DNA of 64,000 bases from Bacteroidales bacterium (GTDB lineage: Bacteria; Bacteroidota; Bacteroidia; Bacteroidales; UBA932). Positions 25,301-33,778 of the stretch are shown one piece after another; within the stretch, counting starts at the first letter, position 1, and each line of letters starts with the position of its first letter. The stretch spans positions 1 through 64,000 of the forward strand of contig JAFZQO010000049.1 in NCBI GenBank assembly GCA_017620335.1. Reading direction: 5' to 3'. The notes beneath the pieces are model-generated. The model was not told the DNA's origin and did no database searches. It saw only the letters and a list, made by a program, of their open reading frames with translations. Made by a program: the position numbers and the translations under genes.

Positions 25301-26449
25301 ATGGCCAAGCGCCCTTTCATCAAGGTTCAGCGTTCCACGGTTGAGGCCCTGATACTCATCGCCATACTGGCGGGCACCTTCATCGCCCTGGCTTCCAGGA
25401 TGGGTGGAGGCAACCTCCTGAAAACCATCATGAACACGGCACACAACCTGCTTCTCAACACCGTGTTCTACCTCATGGGCATCACCGTCCTGACCGGCGC
25501 CCTCTCCAAGCTCATGTCCGAGTTCGGAGTGGTGAAACTCCTCGAGCGCATCCTTCGTCCGTTCATGAAGCCGCTCTTCAACCTCCCCGGCGTAGCGGCC
25601 CTGGGAGCCCTCATGACCTTCCTTTCGGACAATCCCGCCATCATCTCCTTCGCCAAGGACCGTTCGTTCGCGAAGTATTTCAAGAAATACCAGCTCCTGT
25701 CACTCACCAATTTCGGAACGGCCTTCGGCATGGGCTTCGTCGTCATGGTGACCATGATAAGCTTCGGACACACCGGCAGCGCCTTCATAGGCCTCTTCGG
25801 TGCCATCTGCGGTTCCATCATCTCCACCCGGCTGATGCAGAGCAAATGCCTCAAGGCCTATCCCGAACTGGATTCCCCCGCCCTGGACAAGCTGCACGAG
25901 GAGGAGACGGTCGCAGATGTCGAAGAAAGCGACAAGAGCACGTTCATGCGCCTTCTCAACGCCATCCTGGACGGAGGCAAGAACGGCGTGGAGCTCGGCC
26001 TGGCCATCATCCCCGGAGTGATCATAATCACGACTATGGTCATCATCATCACCTTCGGGCCCGGCCCGGAAGGCTATACCGGAGCCGCCGACCAGGGCGT
26101 GCCTATCCTTCCCTGGCTGGCCGGCAAGATACACTGGGTGTTCGAATGGCTGTTCGGATTCACGGACATGCGCCTCATCGCCTTCCCGATGACCGCGCTG
26201 GGCGCCGTCGGAGCGTCCCTGGGCCTTCTTCCCACCTTCAATACGATCGGCATCCTTGACGGCAACGCCATCGCCGTCTTCACGGCCATCGGCATGTGCT
26301 GGAGCGGCTATCTGTCCACCCACACCGCCATGCTAGACTCCCTCGGCTTCCGCAAGGCCATACCAAAAGCCCTGGGCGCCCACACCATCGCAGGCCTCTG
26401 CGCAGGCATCATCGCGCACTTCCTCTGGCTGCTTTTCTCGCTGCTGTAA
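25301..26449 (+). CDS. Membrane protein of the CD0519/CD1768 (nucleoside-recognition-like) family
   Basis: This polytopic inner-membrane protein (382 residues, about nine helices) has two gate-like halves. The first is around NTVFYLMGITVLTGALSKLM and GALMTFLSDNPAIISFAKD; the second is around GVELGLAIIPGVIIITTMV and GMCWSGYLSTHTAMLDSLG. This internal pseudo-symmetry is typical of the nucleoside-recognition/gate family, whose substrate is unknown in most cases. The ATG at 25301 is chosen because a longer frame starts in the promoter box. It stands as a single gene. Confidence 0.75.
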   Translation: MAKRPFIKVQRSTVEALILIAILAGTFIALASRMGGGNLLKTIMNTAHNLLLNTVFYLMGITVLTGALSKLMSEFGVVKLLERILRPFMKPLFNLPGVAALGALMTFLSDNPAIISFAKDRSFAKYFKKYQLLSLTNFGTAFGMGFVVMVTMISFGHTGSAFIGLFGAICGSIISTRLMQSKCLKAYPELDSPALDKLHEEETVADVEESDKSTFMRLLNAILDGGKNGVELGLAIIPGVIIITTMVIIITFGPGPEGYTGAADQGVPILPWLAGKIHWVFEWLFGFTDMRLIAFPMTALGAVGASLGLLPTFNTIGILDGNAIAVFTAIGMCWSGYLSTHTAMLDSLGFRKAIPKALGAHTIAGLCAGIIAHFLWLLFSLL

Positions 26450-26501
26450 ATTGCGAACAAGATTTGAACATGGGGAAAAGGATTCTTCATGCTCAAACCC
26501 A

Positions 26502-26509
26502 TATATTTG
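26502..26509 (+). promoter_or_regulatory. -7 box of the GH3 gene
   Basis: TATATTTG, 29 bases before the ATG at 26539. No clear -33 element was found. Confidence 0.45.
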
Positions 26510-26538
26510 TAAGCGGATAACTATCACTTCACAGATAT

Positions 26539-28797
26539 ATGAGAAAAGCCATCATGTTACTTGCATCGGCAGGCCTGCTCCTCAGCGCCTGCGGCACTCC
26601 CCAGCTGGGCAAACAGTCCATCGACAAGGTCCTCAAGGCCATGACGCTTGAGGAGAAGGCCCACTTCGTCATCGGTACCGGCATGTCCGGCAACAGCGGC
26701 GGCGGAGCCACCGTCGGCGCCACCGACCTCCTCCTTCCCGGCGCAGCCGGCACCACCTACCCCATCCCGCGCCTCGGCATCCCCGCCATCGCGCTCGCCG
26801 ACGGCCCAGCCGGACTCCGCATCCAGCCCATACGCGAGGGTGACCCCAACACCTACTATTGCACCCACTTCCCCATCGGCACGCTGCTGGCATCCACTTG
26901 GAACCAGGAGCTCGTGGAGTCCGTAGGAAAGGCCATGGGCGAGGAAGTCCATGAGTATGGCGCAGACGTGTATCTTGCCCCTGCCATCAACATCCACCGC
27001 CATCCCCTCAACGGCCGTAACTTCGAGTACTACTCCGAGGACCCGGTAGTGGCCGGAAAGATCGGCGCCGCCTATGTCCGCGGCGTCCAGAGCAACGACG
27101 TGGGCACATCCGTGAAGCATTTCGCCTTCAACAATCAGGAGACCAACCGCACGGCCAACAACGCCGTCATCAGCCCCCGCGCCCAGCGCGAGATCTACCT
27201 CAAGGGCTTCGAGATCGTGGTCAAGGAGTCCGACCCCTGGACCATCATGTCCTCCTACAACAAGATTAACGGCACCTACACCTCGCAGTCCCGCGAGCTC
27301 CTCACCGACATCCTCCGCGGCGACTGGGGCTACAAGGGCCTCGTCATGACCGACTGGTACGGCGGTGACGACGGCGCCGCGCAGATCGCCGCCGGCAACG
27401 ACATGCTCCAGCCCGGCACCGACCTGCAGTACGAGCAGATCATGGCCGCCATCGCGGACGGTTCCCTCACCGAGGCCGAACTCGACGTCTGCGTGCGCCG
27501 CTGCCTCGAACTCGTGCTCAGGAGCCCCAAGATGAAGGGCTATGAGTTCTCCAACAAGCCCGACCTCGAGGCCCACGCCGCCGTCACCCGCCAGAGCGCC
27601 CTCGAAGGCATGGTCCTCCTCGAGAACAAGGGAGTCCTGCCTCTCAAGAATGTCAAGAACGTCGCGATCTTCGGCTGCACCTCCTACGCCTTCATCGCCG
27701 GCGGCACCGGCTCCGGCGACGTCAACCGCGCCTACACCGTGTCCCTCCTGGACGGCCTCAAGAATGCCGGCTTCAATGTCGACGACTCCAAGAAAGACTT
27801 CTACGAGAAGCATATAGCAGAAGAGAAGGCCGCCGCCCAGGCCGCCCTCGGCAACAGCTCCCTGGCCGCCTTCTATCCTATCCCGCGTCCCACCGAGATT
27901 ATTCCTTCCAACGCTGAACTTGCCGCCTCCGCCCGCAAGAACGACATAGCCATCATCACCTTCGGCCGCAACTCCGGAGAGTTCTTCGACCGCTCCAGCG
28001 CCGACTTCTCCCTCAACGCCGGCGAGAAGCAGCTGCTCAACTCCGTCACCAGGGCTTTCCACGCCGCCGGCAAGAAGGTGGTCGTCGTCCTGAACATCGG
28101 CGGTGTCATCGAGACCGCTTCCTGGAAGAACATCCCTGACGCCATCCTGCTCGCCTGGCAGGCAGGACAGGAAGGCGGCAACTCCGTCACCGACATCCTC
28201 ACCGGCAAGGAGAGCCCTTCGGGCAAGCTCAGCATGACCTTCCCCGTCAACCTCATGGACCACGGCTCCTCCGCCAACTTCCCGATCGACGCCGAGGCCG
28301 ACGTCTACTTCCCCGACAAGCGCCCCGACCTGGGCGTCAAGGACGTGGACGAGACCAAGTATGAGGAGGGTATCTATGTGGGCTACAGGTGGTTCGACAA
28401 GAACAACATCCCCGTCTCCTATCCTTTCGGATACGGTCTGAGCTATACCACTTTCGATTATTCCGACTTTGCCACTTCCCTCGCCGACGGTAAGGTCAAG
28501 GTCTCCGTCAAGGTGACCAACACCGGTTCCGTAGCCGGCAAGGAAGCCGTTCAGGTATACATCTCCGCCCCTGCCGGAAACCTCGACAAGCCCGTCAAGG
28601 AGCTCAAGGCTTTCGCCAAGACCAATAAGCTCGCCCCCGGCGAGTCCCAGACCCTCGACATCAGCTTCGCCGCTGCCGACATGTCCTCCTGGGACGAGTC
28701 CAAGGGCGGCTGGGTCCTCGATCCCGGTATCTACAAAATCCTCGTCGGAGCTTCCGCTGCCGACATCCGTGCAATCACAAACGTAGAGGTCAAGTGA
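26539..28797 (+). CDS. GH3-family beta-glycosidase lipoprotein
   Basis: This 752-residue lipoprotein (lipobox LLLSACG) hydrolyses terminal beta-linked sugars, most often glucose, outside the cytoplasm. The N-terminal barrel ends with the nucleophile Asp272 in VMTDWYGG. Upstream are substrate-site motifs LADGPAGLR, NIHRHPLNGRNFEYYSEDP and SVKHFAFNNQETNR. The second alpha/beta domain carries the acid/base region around ITFGRNSGEFFDRSSADF. A C-terminal fibronectin type III-like domain (PFGYGLSYTTFDY onward) completes the standard three-domain form. It overlaps the next gene by four bases. The exact sugar specificity cannot be read. Confidence 0.95.
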   Translation: MRKAIMLLASAGLLLSACGTPQLGKQSIDKVLKAMTLEEKAHFVIGTGMSGNSGGGATVGATDLLLPGAAGTTYPIPRLGIPAIALADGPAGLRIQPIREGDPNTYYCTHFPIGTLLASTWNQELVESVGKAMGEEVHEYGADVYLAPAINIHRHPLNGRNFEYYSEDPVVAGKIGAAYVRGVQSNDVGTSVKHFAFNNQETNRTANNAVISPRAQREIYLKGFEIVVKESDPWTIMSSYNKINGTYTSQSRELLTDILRGDWGYKGLVMTDWYGGDDGAAQIAAGNDMLQPGTDLQYEQIMAAIADGSLTEAELDVCVRRCLELVLRSPKMKGYEFSNKPDLEAHAAVTRQSALEGMVLLENKGVLPLKNVKNVAIFGCTSYAFIAGGTGSGDVNRAYTVSLLDGLKNAGFNVDDSKKDFYEKHIAEEKAAAQAALGNSSLAAFYPIPRPTEIIPSNAELAASARKNDIAIITFGRNSGEFFDRSSADFSLNAGEKQLLNSVTRAFHAAGKKVVVVLNIGGVIETASWKNIPDAILLAWQAGQEGGNSVTDILTGKESPSGKLSMTFPVNLMDHGSSANFPIDAEADVYFPDKRPDLGVKDVDETKYEEGIYVGYRWFDKNNIPVSYPFGYGLSYTTFDYSDFATSLADGKVKVSVKVTNTGSVAGKEAVQVYISAPAGNLDKPVKELKAFAKTNKLAPGESQTLDISFAAADMSSWDESKGGWVLDPGIYKILVGASAADIRAITNVEVK

Positions 28798-29438
28798 TAA
28801 AGTATCTCGTATTCGACTTCGACGGTACCCTGGCCGACAGCACCGAGGGCATCATCAAGACCACCCGGGCGACCTTCGCCCGGATGGGTCTTCCGGAGCC
28901 TGCGGACGCCGACGTGCGGCAGGGCATAGGCCTGCCTCTCAAGGGAGCGCTCCAGACCGCCGGCCTCCCCGCGGACCGTCTGGACGAAGGTGCGGACATA
29001 TACCACGAGGTCTTCTACGAGATAGCCCCGAAGCATATAGTCCTGTTCCCCGGAGTGAAGGATGCGCTTGCTGAGCTCGCCTCCCTTGGCTACAGGATGG
29101 GTATCGCGACTTCCCGCAGCGAGCACTCGCTCGTCATGCTGCTCGGAGAGCACGGCATATCCCAGTACTTCGAAGTGCTGGGCGCCGTCGGCTCCGTCGA
29201 AAGGCCGAAACCCAACCCGGACATCGTCCTTTGGGTGCTCAGGCGCATGGGAGCCTCGCCTGACCAGGCTTTGGTCATAGGCGACACCGTCTTCGACATC
29301 CAGATGGGCAAGTCCGCACACTGCAGCACCTGCGCCGTGACCTATGGCAACCACGGCCGCGAGCAGCTGCTCACTTCGGAGCCGGACCTCCTGATCGACG
29401 ACCTGCGCCAGCTGCCCCGCCTCCTCAGGGATATCTGA
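28794..29438 (+). CDS. HAD-family phosphatase (Gph/PGMB-like)
   Basis: The 214-residue cytosolic hydrolase has all four HAD motifs. They are DFDGTLADST (nucleophile and acid Asp near the N-terminus), ATSRS (motif II Thr/Ser), a motif III Lys in ERPKPNPD, and IGDTVFDIQMG (motif IV). A helical cap lies between motifs I and II, so it is a subclass I enzyme such as phosphoglycolate phosphatase or beta-phosphoglucomutase. After a GH3 glycosidase the latter role is tempting but unproven. It starts with GTG, overlapping the GH3 stop (GTGA). No other start fits the first strand. Confidence 0.88.
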   Translation: MIKYLVFDFDGTLADSTEGIIKTTRATFARMGLPEPADADVRQGIGLPLKGALQTAGLPADRLDEGADIYHEVFYEIAPKHIVLFPGVKDALAELASLGYRMGIATSRSEHSLVMLLGEHGISQYFEVLGAVGSVERPKPNPDIVLWVLRRMGASPDQALVIGDTVFDIQMGKSAHCSTCAVTYGNHGREQLLTSEPDLLIDDLRQLPRLLRDI

Positions 29439-29458
29439 CACCGGACTGGTCGCATATA

Positions 29459-29490
29459 GCCCCGGGATATCTTGGATATTCCGGGGCTTT
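29459..29490 (+). terminator. Terminator after the HAD gene, overlapping the next promoter
   Basis: GCCCCGG-g-ATATC and GATAT-t-CCGGGGC form a long near-perfect stem around the loop TTG, followed by TTTT. The loop TTG is also the likely -33 element of the cobalamin operon promoter. Confidence 0.8.
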
Positions 29491-29501
29491 TCGTATCTTT
29501 G
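29472..29501 (+). promoter_or_regulatory. Promoter of the cobalamin uptake operon
   Basis: TTG at 29472-29474, a 19-base spacer, then TATCTTTG at 29494-29501. It matches the Bacteroides consensus and starts inside the preceding terminator hairpin. Transcription would begin just before the riboswitch. Confidence 0.7.
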
Positions 29502-29502
29502 C

Positions 29503-29760
29503 ACCGGATCGTGGTGGACGCGGAGGTCTTTCCGGCCGCGTCTTAAAAGGGAACCCGGTGCGAATCCGGGACTGTGCCCGCAGCTGTGTCATCCATAACG
29601 GCTCCGATTCCTGCGCCATTGAGAGATTCCTTCGCTTCGCTCGGAATGACATGACAGTCATGATGACGTGAGGATCTTTTGAGAAGGCCGGGGCCGGGAG
29701 AAGCCAGAAGACCTGCCATGGTCAAGTTTAGCATCCGGGCTCGGGGACAAGTCCGCGCGG
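29503..29760 (+). ncRNA. Cobalamin riboswitch
   Basis: This leader binds adenosyl- or related cobalamin and lowers expression of the uptake genes. The core is clear: AAAAGGGAA, then CCCGGTGCGAATCCGGG, then ACTGTGCCCGCAGCTGTG (about 29545-29588). The B12 box AAGCCAGAAGACCTGCC lies at 29701-29717. The peripheral arm between these is enlarged and contains a REP-like hairpin at 29621-29650. Downstream of the box, GTCCGCGCGG precedes the BtuG-like start by about 30 bases and probably closes the outer stem or masks translation initiation. The control mode is inferred. Confidence 0.92.
29621..29650. repeat. REP-like hairpin inside the riboswitch
   Basis: ATTCC-ttcgcttcgctc-GGAAT within GAGATTCC...GGAATGAC. 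This type of element is common between genes in Bacteroidetes and other genomes (recalled, not searched). Here it lies in the variable arm of a riboswitch, flanked by GTCATC (29588-29593) and GATGAC (29662-29667), which can pair and keep the arm closed. Confidence 0.65.
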
Positions 29761-29782
29761 TAACGTTAATCTTTATCCTATC

Positions 29783-30934
29783 ATGAAAAAAGCAAGACTG
29801 CTTTTGCTTTTCTGTGCACTCGTGTCCGTATTCGCGTGCCAGAAAGATCCCATTCCCTCAAAGGACGCCGACCTTACCGGCTCCAAGGTCGATGTCAGCG
29901 GCATCCCCTCGGATATCAGCAAGATCTTCACCCTCAACGAAGGCAGTATGGGATCCAACAATTCCACCCTGGACTTCCTCCGCATCAGTGACGGCAATTA
30001 CATCACCGGAGCGTTCAAGGAGATGAATCCCGCCATCGGGGCCGGCCTCGGCGACGTCGGCAACGACATCGTCGTGATCGGCAACGAGGTTTGGATGGCC
30101 ATCAACAACTCAGGCATAGTCGAAGTCGTCTCCGCCAGGGACGAGACCGAGATCGCCGCCATCCAGGTCCCAACCCCGCGCAATATCGCCTATGACAACG
30201 GCTACGCCTATGTGACTTCATGGGCCGGGGCTTATGCCAACTACGGCGCGGACTATTCCATCACGGACTACAAGAATCCGAAGGGCCAGGTCTACCGCAT
30301 CAACCTGAGGACCAAGAAGGTGGAAGGCTCCGTCCAGGTCGGCTACCAGCCCGAGGGCATCGCATGTTACAACGGGAAGCTGTACGTGGCCAACTCCGGC
30401 GGCATCTCCAGCCAGCTGCCTCCGAACTATTCCTACGACAGCACCGTCAGCGTGATCGACACCAAGAGCTTCAAGGTGACCGGCAACATCACCGTCCAGG
30501 TCAACCTGAAGGGAGTGTTCTCCGACGGCAAGGGCAACATCTACGTCACCACCCTCGGCAACTACTATAACGTCAACTCCGGTGTATACATGATCGACGC
30601 CTCGAACAATGTCAAGCATATCTCCGACTTCGTCAGCATTGCGGCGATCAGCGGCGACACGCTTTACTGCGTAGGCACTGAGCAGGAGCTCGACTGGAGC
30701 GGAGCCCCCAAGACCTGGAAAGCATTCACCTGCAAGGACGGAAGCAAGGCATCCTTCTCCCTGAACGTCAGCGAAACCACTCCTTACGGCCTTTTCGCCC
30801 TTGGCGGAGACACGTTCCTCATCGGTGATGCCGGCAACTACTTCGATCCCGGCACGGTAAGCCTCTACAGGAACGGCAACAAGGTCTGGACCGTCACCTC
30901 CGGGGTCTGCCCCGGACACTTCGCCGCCTGGTGA
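29783..30934 (+). CDS. btuG: BtuG-like surface beta-propeller lipoprotein
   Basis: The 383-residue lipoprotein (lipobox VSVFACQKD) has repeated beta-propeller blades of the YncE/DUF5074 type, with units such as GNEVWMAINNSGIVEVV, NGKLYVANSGG and GNIYVTTLGNYY. In Bacteroides, BtuG is a surface propeller that captures cobalamin with very high affinity and passes it to BtuB. The riboswitch upstream and the receptor directly downstream (one-base overlap) support that role here. Direct proof of cobalamin binding is not in the sequence, so the symbol rests on family plus context. Confidence 0.85.
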   Translation: MKKARLLLLFCALVSVFACQKDPIPSKDADLTGSKVDVSGIPSDISKIFTLNEGSMGSNNSTLDFLRISDGNYITGAFKEMNPAIGAGLGDVGNDIVVIGNEVWMAINNSGIVEVVSARDETEIAAIQVPTPRNIAYDNGYAYVTSWAGAYANYGADYSITDYKNPKGQVYRINLRTKKVEGSVQVGYQPEGIACYNGKLYVANSGGISSQLPPNYSYDSTVSVIDTKSFKVTGNITVQVNLKGVFSDGKGNIYVTTLGNYYNVNSGVYMIDASNNVKHISDFVSIAAISGDTLYCVGTEQELDWSGAPKTWKAFTCKDGSKASFSLNVSETTPYGLFALGGDTFLIGDAGNYFDPGTVSLYRNGNKVWTVTSGVCPGHFAAW

Positions 30935-32925
30935 TGTCCTGGCGCCGGACACTGGCCGCGCTGGCACTGGTATCCGCTTCCTGGGGCGTGAACGCCCAGG
31001 AAGCGGATACGCTGTCAGCGGCCACGGTGTACGGCGTACAGGTGCGTCCGGTGGTCAGGGCCGCGGAAGAGGTCTACCTCCCGCAGCAGCCCATCTCACC
31101 GCAGAATGTGGCGGCAGTGCTACAGCATTTCACGGGAGTGCAGGTAAAGGACTACGGAGGCGTCGGCGGGCTCAAAACAGTCAATGTCAGGAGCCTCGGA
31201 AGCGAGCACGTGGGGATATTCCTCGACGGGATCCAGATAGACAATGCGCAGAACATGCAGGTGGACCTGGGACGCTTCTCCACGGACGGCATCGCCATGG
31301 TCTCCCTATACAACGGCCAGAAATCCAGGCGTCTGCAGACGGCGAAGGAGTATGCCTCCGGAGCCGCTGTGCATCTGCGTTCCGAAAGACCGAAGCATTT
31401 CTTCGGAAGCGGAGGCCGTTTCCGTCTCCGGGGTGGCTCCTTCGGCACAGTCAACCCTTCCCTGATGTGGGACAAAGACCTGGGGCGCAGCCTGACGCTG
31501 CGGACACAGGCGGAGTTCCTGACCAGCAACGGGAAGTACAAGTATCCGTTCTTCGACACCACCCTGGTACGCGAGAACGGAGACATCAGGTCCCTGCGGC
31601 TTGAGGCCCAGTTGTACGGGAGCCTGCGGCGCGGCGAATGGAACGTACACGCCTATGCATACGGCTCGGAACGAGGTTTCCCGGGACCGGTGATACGGCG
31701 CGCCACGGGCTTCCCTTTCAGCGCCGAACGCCAGGCGGACCAGGACCTTTTCGTACAGGGCGGATGGGACCAGAACTGGACCGACCGATACTCCACTGCA
31801 GTAAAGTTCAAGTATTCATACGATTACACCCATTACGACACGCACCCGGAGAAGAATCCCATGGCGATGCCGTATGATCTGCATTACTATCAGAGTTCCG
31901 GGTACCTGTCGCTGGCGCAGTCATACGTCCTTGCCGATCCCTGGTCGATAGACCTCAGCACCGACGGGCAGTTCAACGCGCTCGATTCCGACATCGGACA
32001 GTTCGTCACGCCCAGGAGGGCCGCGTTCACGGGAGCGCTGGCCACGACCCTGGCGTGGGAGCGCTTCCGCGCCGCGGCCCATCTCGTCTACATGGGGGCA
32101 TGGGATTTCTTCGACACGCCCTCCGCCGGCGGATGGAGCCGGGAGGACACATACCGCGACGCCTGGATGCCCTCGCTGAGCGTATTTTGGAGACCACTTC
32201 AATGGATGGAGATCGATGCATATGCCAAGCGCAGTTATCGTTTGCCGTCATTCAACGACCTGTACTACAGCCAGATGGGCAATTCTTCCCTGGTTCCTGA
32301 ACAGGCGGAGCAGTTCGGCCTGGATATCCGGTTCAGCGAAAGGAAACCCGCAAACTATCACCTTGACATACGCATCTCTCCGTATTTCAACCGTGTCAGC
32401 AACAAGATCGTGGCCATCCCCACATCCTCGCAGTTCCGCTGGACCATGCTGAACATAGGACTGGTGGATGTCACAGGACTTGATACAAGGGCGGAAGCCG
32501 GGATCAACCGCGGCGACTGGTTCCTGGAAGGGACGCTCCGCTATTCCCTCCAGCAAGCCCTCGACCACTCCGACAGCGAAAGCCGTACCTATGGCAACCA
32601 GATTCCCTACATCCCCCTCCACAGCGGAGGAATAGGATTCGAGGCCAGATACGGATACTGGTCACTATGCTGGGACACCAGCGTCTCAGGAGGCAAATGG
32701 TCCCGCACGGCCAACATAGACGACTATTACATCAAGCCCTGGAGCATAAGCGATGCAAGCATATCGCGGCTCTGTTACCTTTATGACCTCGATACCCGGG
32801 GAATGGTGCCGGAACTGACCTTCACCCTCAACCTCGGCAACGTTTTCAACACGCCCTACCAGATAGTGCAGGGCTATCCCATGCCGGGCTTCAACGCCCT
32901 CCTATCCGTCGAACTTAACTGGTAA
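30934..32925 (+). CDS. btuB: BtuB-like TonB-dependent cobalamin receptor
   Basis: The 663-residue outer-membrane receptor imports cobalamin by TonB power. A signal peptide (to about VNAQ) is followed by a TonB-box region, the plug (about 45-150, with GGVGGLKTVNVRSLGSEHVGIF in two parts and DGIQIDNAQN) and a barrel of 22 strands. The barrel ends in FNALLSVELNW. The plug size and lack of an N-terminal carboxypeptidase-like domain separate it from SusC proteins. Position behind a cobalamin riboswitch and a BtuG-like gene makes cobalamin the probable ligand. The ATG at 30934 shares a base with the upstream stop; a GTG one codon earlier is possible. Confidence 0.9.
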   Translation: MSWRRTLAALALVSASWGVNAQEADTLSAATVYGVQVRPVVRAAEEVYLPQQPISPQNVAAVLQHFTGVQVKDYGGVGGLKTVNVRSLGSEHVGIFLDGIQIDNAQNMQVDLGRFSTDGIAMVSLYNGQKSRRLQTAKEYASGAAVHLRSERPKHFFGSGGRFRLRGGSFGTVNPSLMWDKDLGRSLTLRTQAEFLTSNGKYKYPFFDTTLVRENGDIRSLRLEAQLYGSLRRGEWNVHAYAYGSERGFPGPVIRRATGFPFSAERQADQDLFVQGGWDQNWTDRYSTAVKFKYSYDYTHYDTHPEKNPMAMPYDLHYYQSSGYLSLAQSYVLADPWSIDLSTDGQFNALDSDIGQFVTPRRAAFTGALATTLAWERFRAAAHLVYMGAWDFFDTPSAGGWSREDTYRDAWMPSLSVFWRPLQWMEIDAYAKRSYRLPSFNDLYYSQMGNSSLVPEQAEQFGLDIRFSERKPANYHLDIRISPYFNRVSNKIVAIPTSSQFRWTMLNIGLVDVTGLDTRAEAGINRGDWFLEGTLRYSLQQALDHSDSESRTYGNQIPYIPLHSGGIGFEARYGYWSLCWDTSVSGGKWSRTANIDDYYIKPWSISDASISRLCYLYDLDTRGMVPELTFTLNLGNVFNTPYQIVQGYPMPGFNALLSVELNW

Positions 32926-32929
32926 AGAT

Positions 32930-33745
32930 ATGTTCTTCAGTTTCTTATACGTTCTTTTGAGCGGCATAGCCCTCCCCGTCGGAGGCATACAGATGCAGTA
33001 CCTTTGGCGCAACCAGCTCGGCGACGTCTACTCCCTCGGCCTCGGCTCCGCCGCGTGCCTTGGGGCCGCCGCCGCCACGATGTCCGGCTGGTGCTCGCTC
33101 ACCGTCGGATCCTTCATCTGCACGCTGGTCTGCACCATCGTCTGCTTCTTCGTTACACTGAGGGTATCTACGCAGAACCTCATCACCTTCGGTATCATCT
33201 TCGGCACATTCATCGGCTCGCTGGGGACCATCGTGGTCACGAACGCCCCTACCGGCGACCTCCTCAAGCAGTATTACCTCTGGGGTGCCGCCAATTTCCA
33301 CCTGGAAGGCGTAACGCACGGCGACATCATCTTCTCCCTGTGCCTCTTTGCCATTGGCCTCGGCGCTGCCCTGTACTCGGCCCGCGACCTGAGCCGGCAT
33401 TTCCGGGGGGAGATCGAGCTGCCGCGCCTGTACAAGGCCATGAGCCTGATGGCCATCATGTTCCTCGTCACCAGCGCGGTAAGCATCTGCGGTACTATCG
33501 GTTTTATTTCACTCGGCGTACCCAACATCAGCCGCACCATCTGCAAGTCCACTGACATCCGCAAGCACTACCTGATCTCCAGCGGCATCAGCGTAGGCCT
33601 GCTACTGATCACCTACCTGATCTCGGAATACGCCAATTTCGGCATCTACCTGCCCATCAGCGCGACGATGGCCATCATCGCCCTGCCGCTGATGATCTTC
33701 CTCTTCACGAGCAAAAACACCAAGGAAGCGCCTGTTACCCCTTAG
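32930..33745 (+). CDS. Shortened BtuC/FecCD-type permease
   Basis: The 271-residue inner-membrane protein resembles FecCD/BtuC permeases of cobalamin and siderophore ABC importers. Landmarks are GGIQMQYLWRNQLGDVYSLG (usually G.Q...RNPLA.P..LG), ITFGIIFGTF and GTIGFISLGVPNISR (usually G.IGFVGL.VPH..R). The family length is about 320-350 residues: here the first one or two helices are absent and several conserved residues differ (Pro of RNPLA, His of PH). No BtuD-type ATPase or BtuF binding protein follows. It is in the cobalamin operon by position, four bases after the receptor. It may be a divergent subunit or a decaying permease. Confidence 0.75.
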   Translation: MFFSFLYVLLSGIALPVGGIQMQYLWRNQLGDVYSLGLGSAACLGAAAATMSGWCSLTVGSFICTLVCTIVCFFVTLRVSTQNLITFGIIFGTFIGSLGTIVVTNAPTGDLLKQYYLWGAANFHLEGVTHGDIIFSLCLFAIGLGAALYSARDLSRHFRGEIELPRLYKAMSLMAIMFLVTSAVSICGTIGFISLGVPNISRTICKSTDIRKHYLISSGISVGLLLITYLISEYANFGIYLPISATMAIIALPLMIFLFTSKNTKEAPVTP

Positions 33746-33763
33746 AATTCCGGAATTGATGGC

Positions 33764-33771
33764 TATCTTTG
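33764..33771 (+). promoter_or_regulatory. -7 box of the PagL-like gene
   Basis: TATCTTTG ends seven bases before the ATG at 33779, so the mRNA leader is very short or absent. Confidence 0.5.
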
Positions 33772-33778
33772 CCACGGA

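Noticed and set aside
26557..28263. 568-codon open frame antisense to the GH3 gene
   Set aside because: The plus-strand frame is a complete GH3 enzyme with all motifs. The antisense frame is a by-product of GC-rich codon use.
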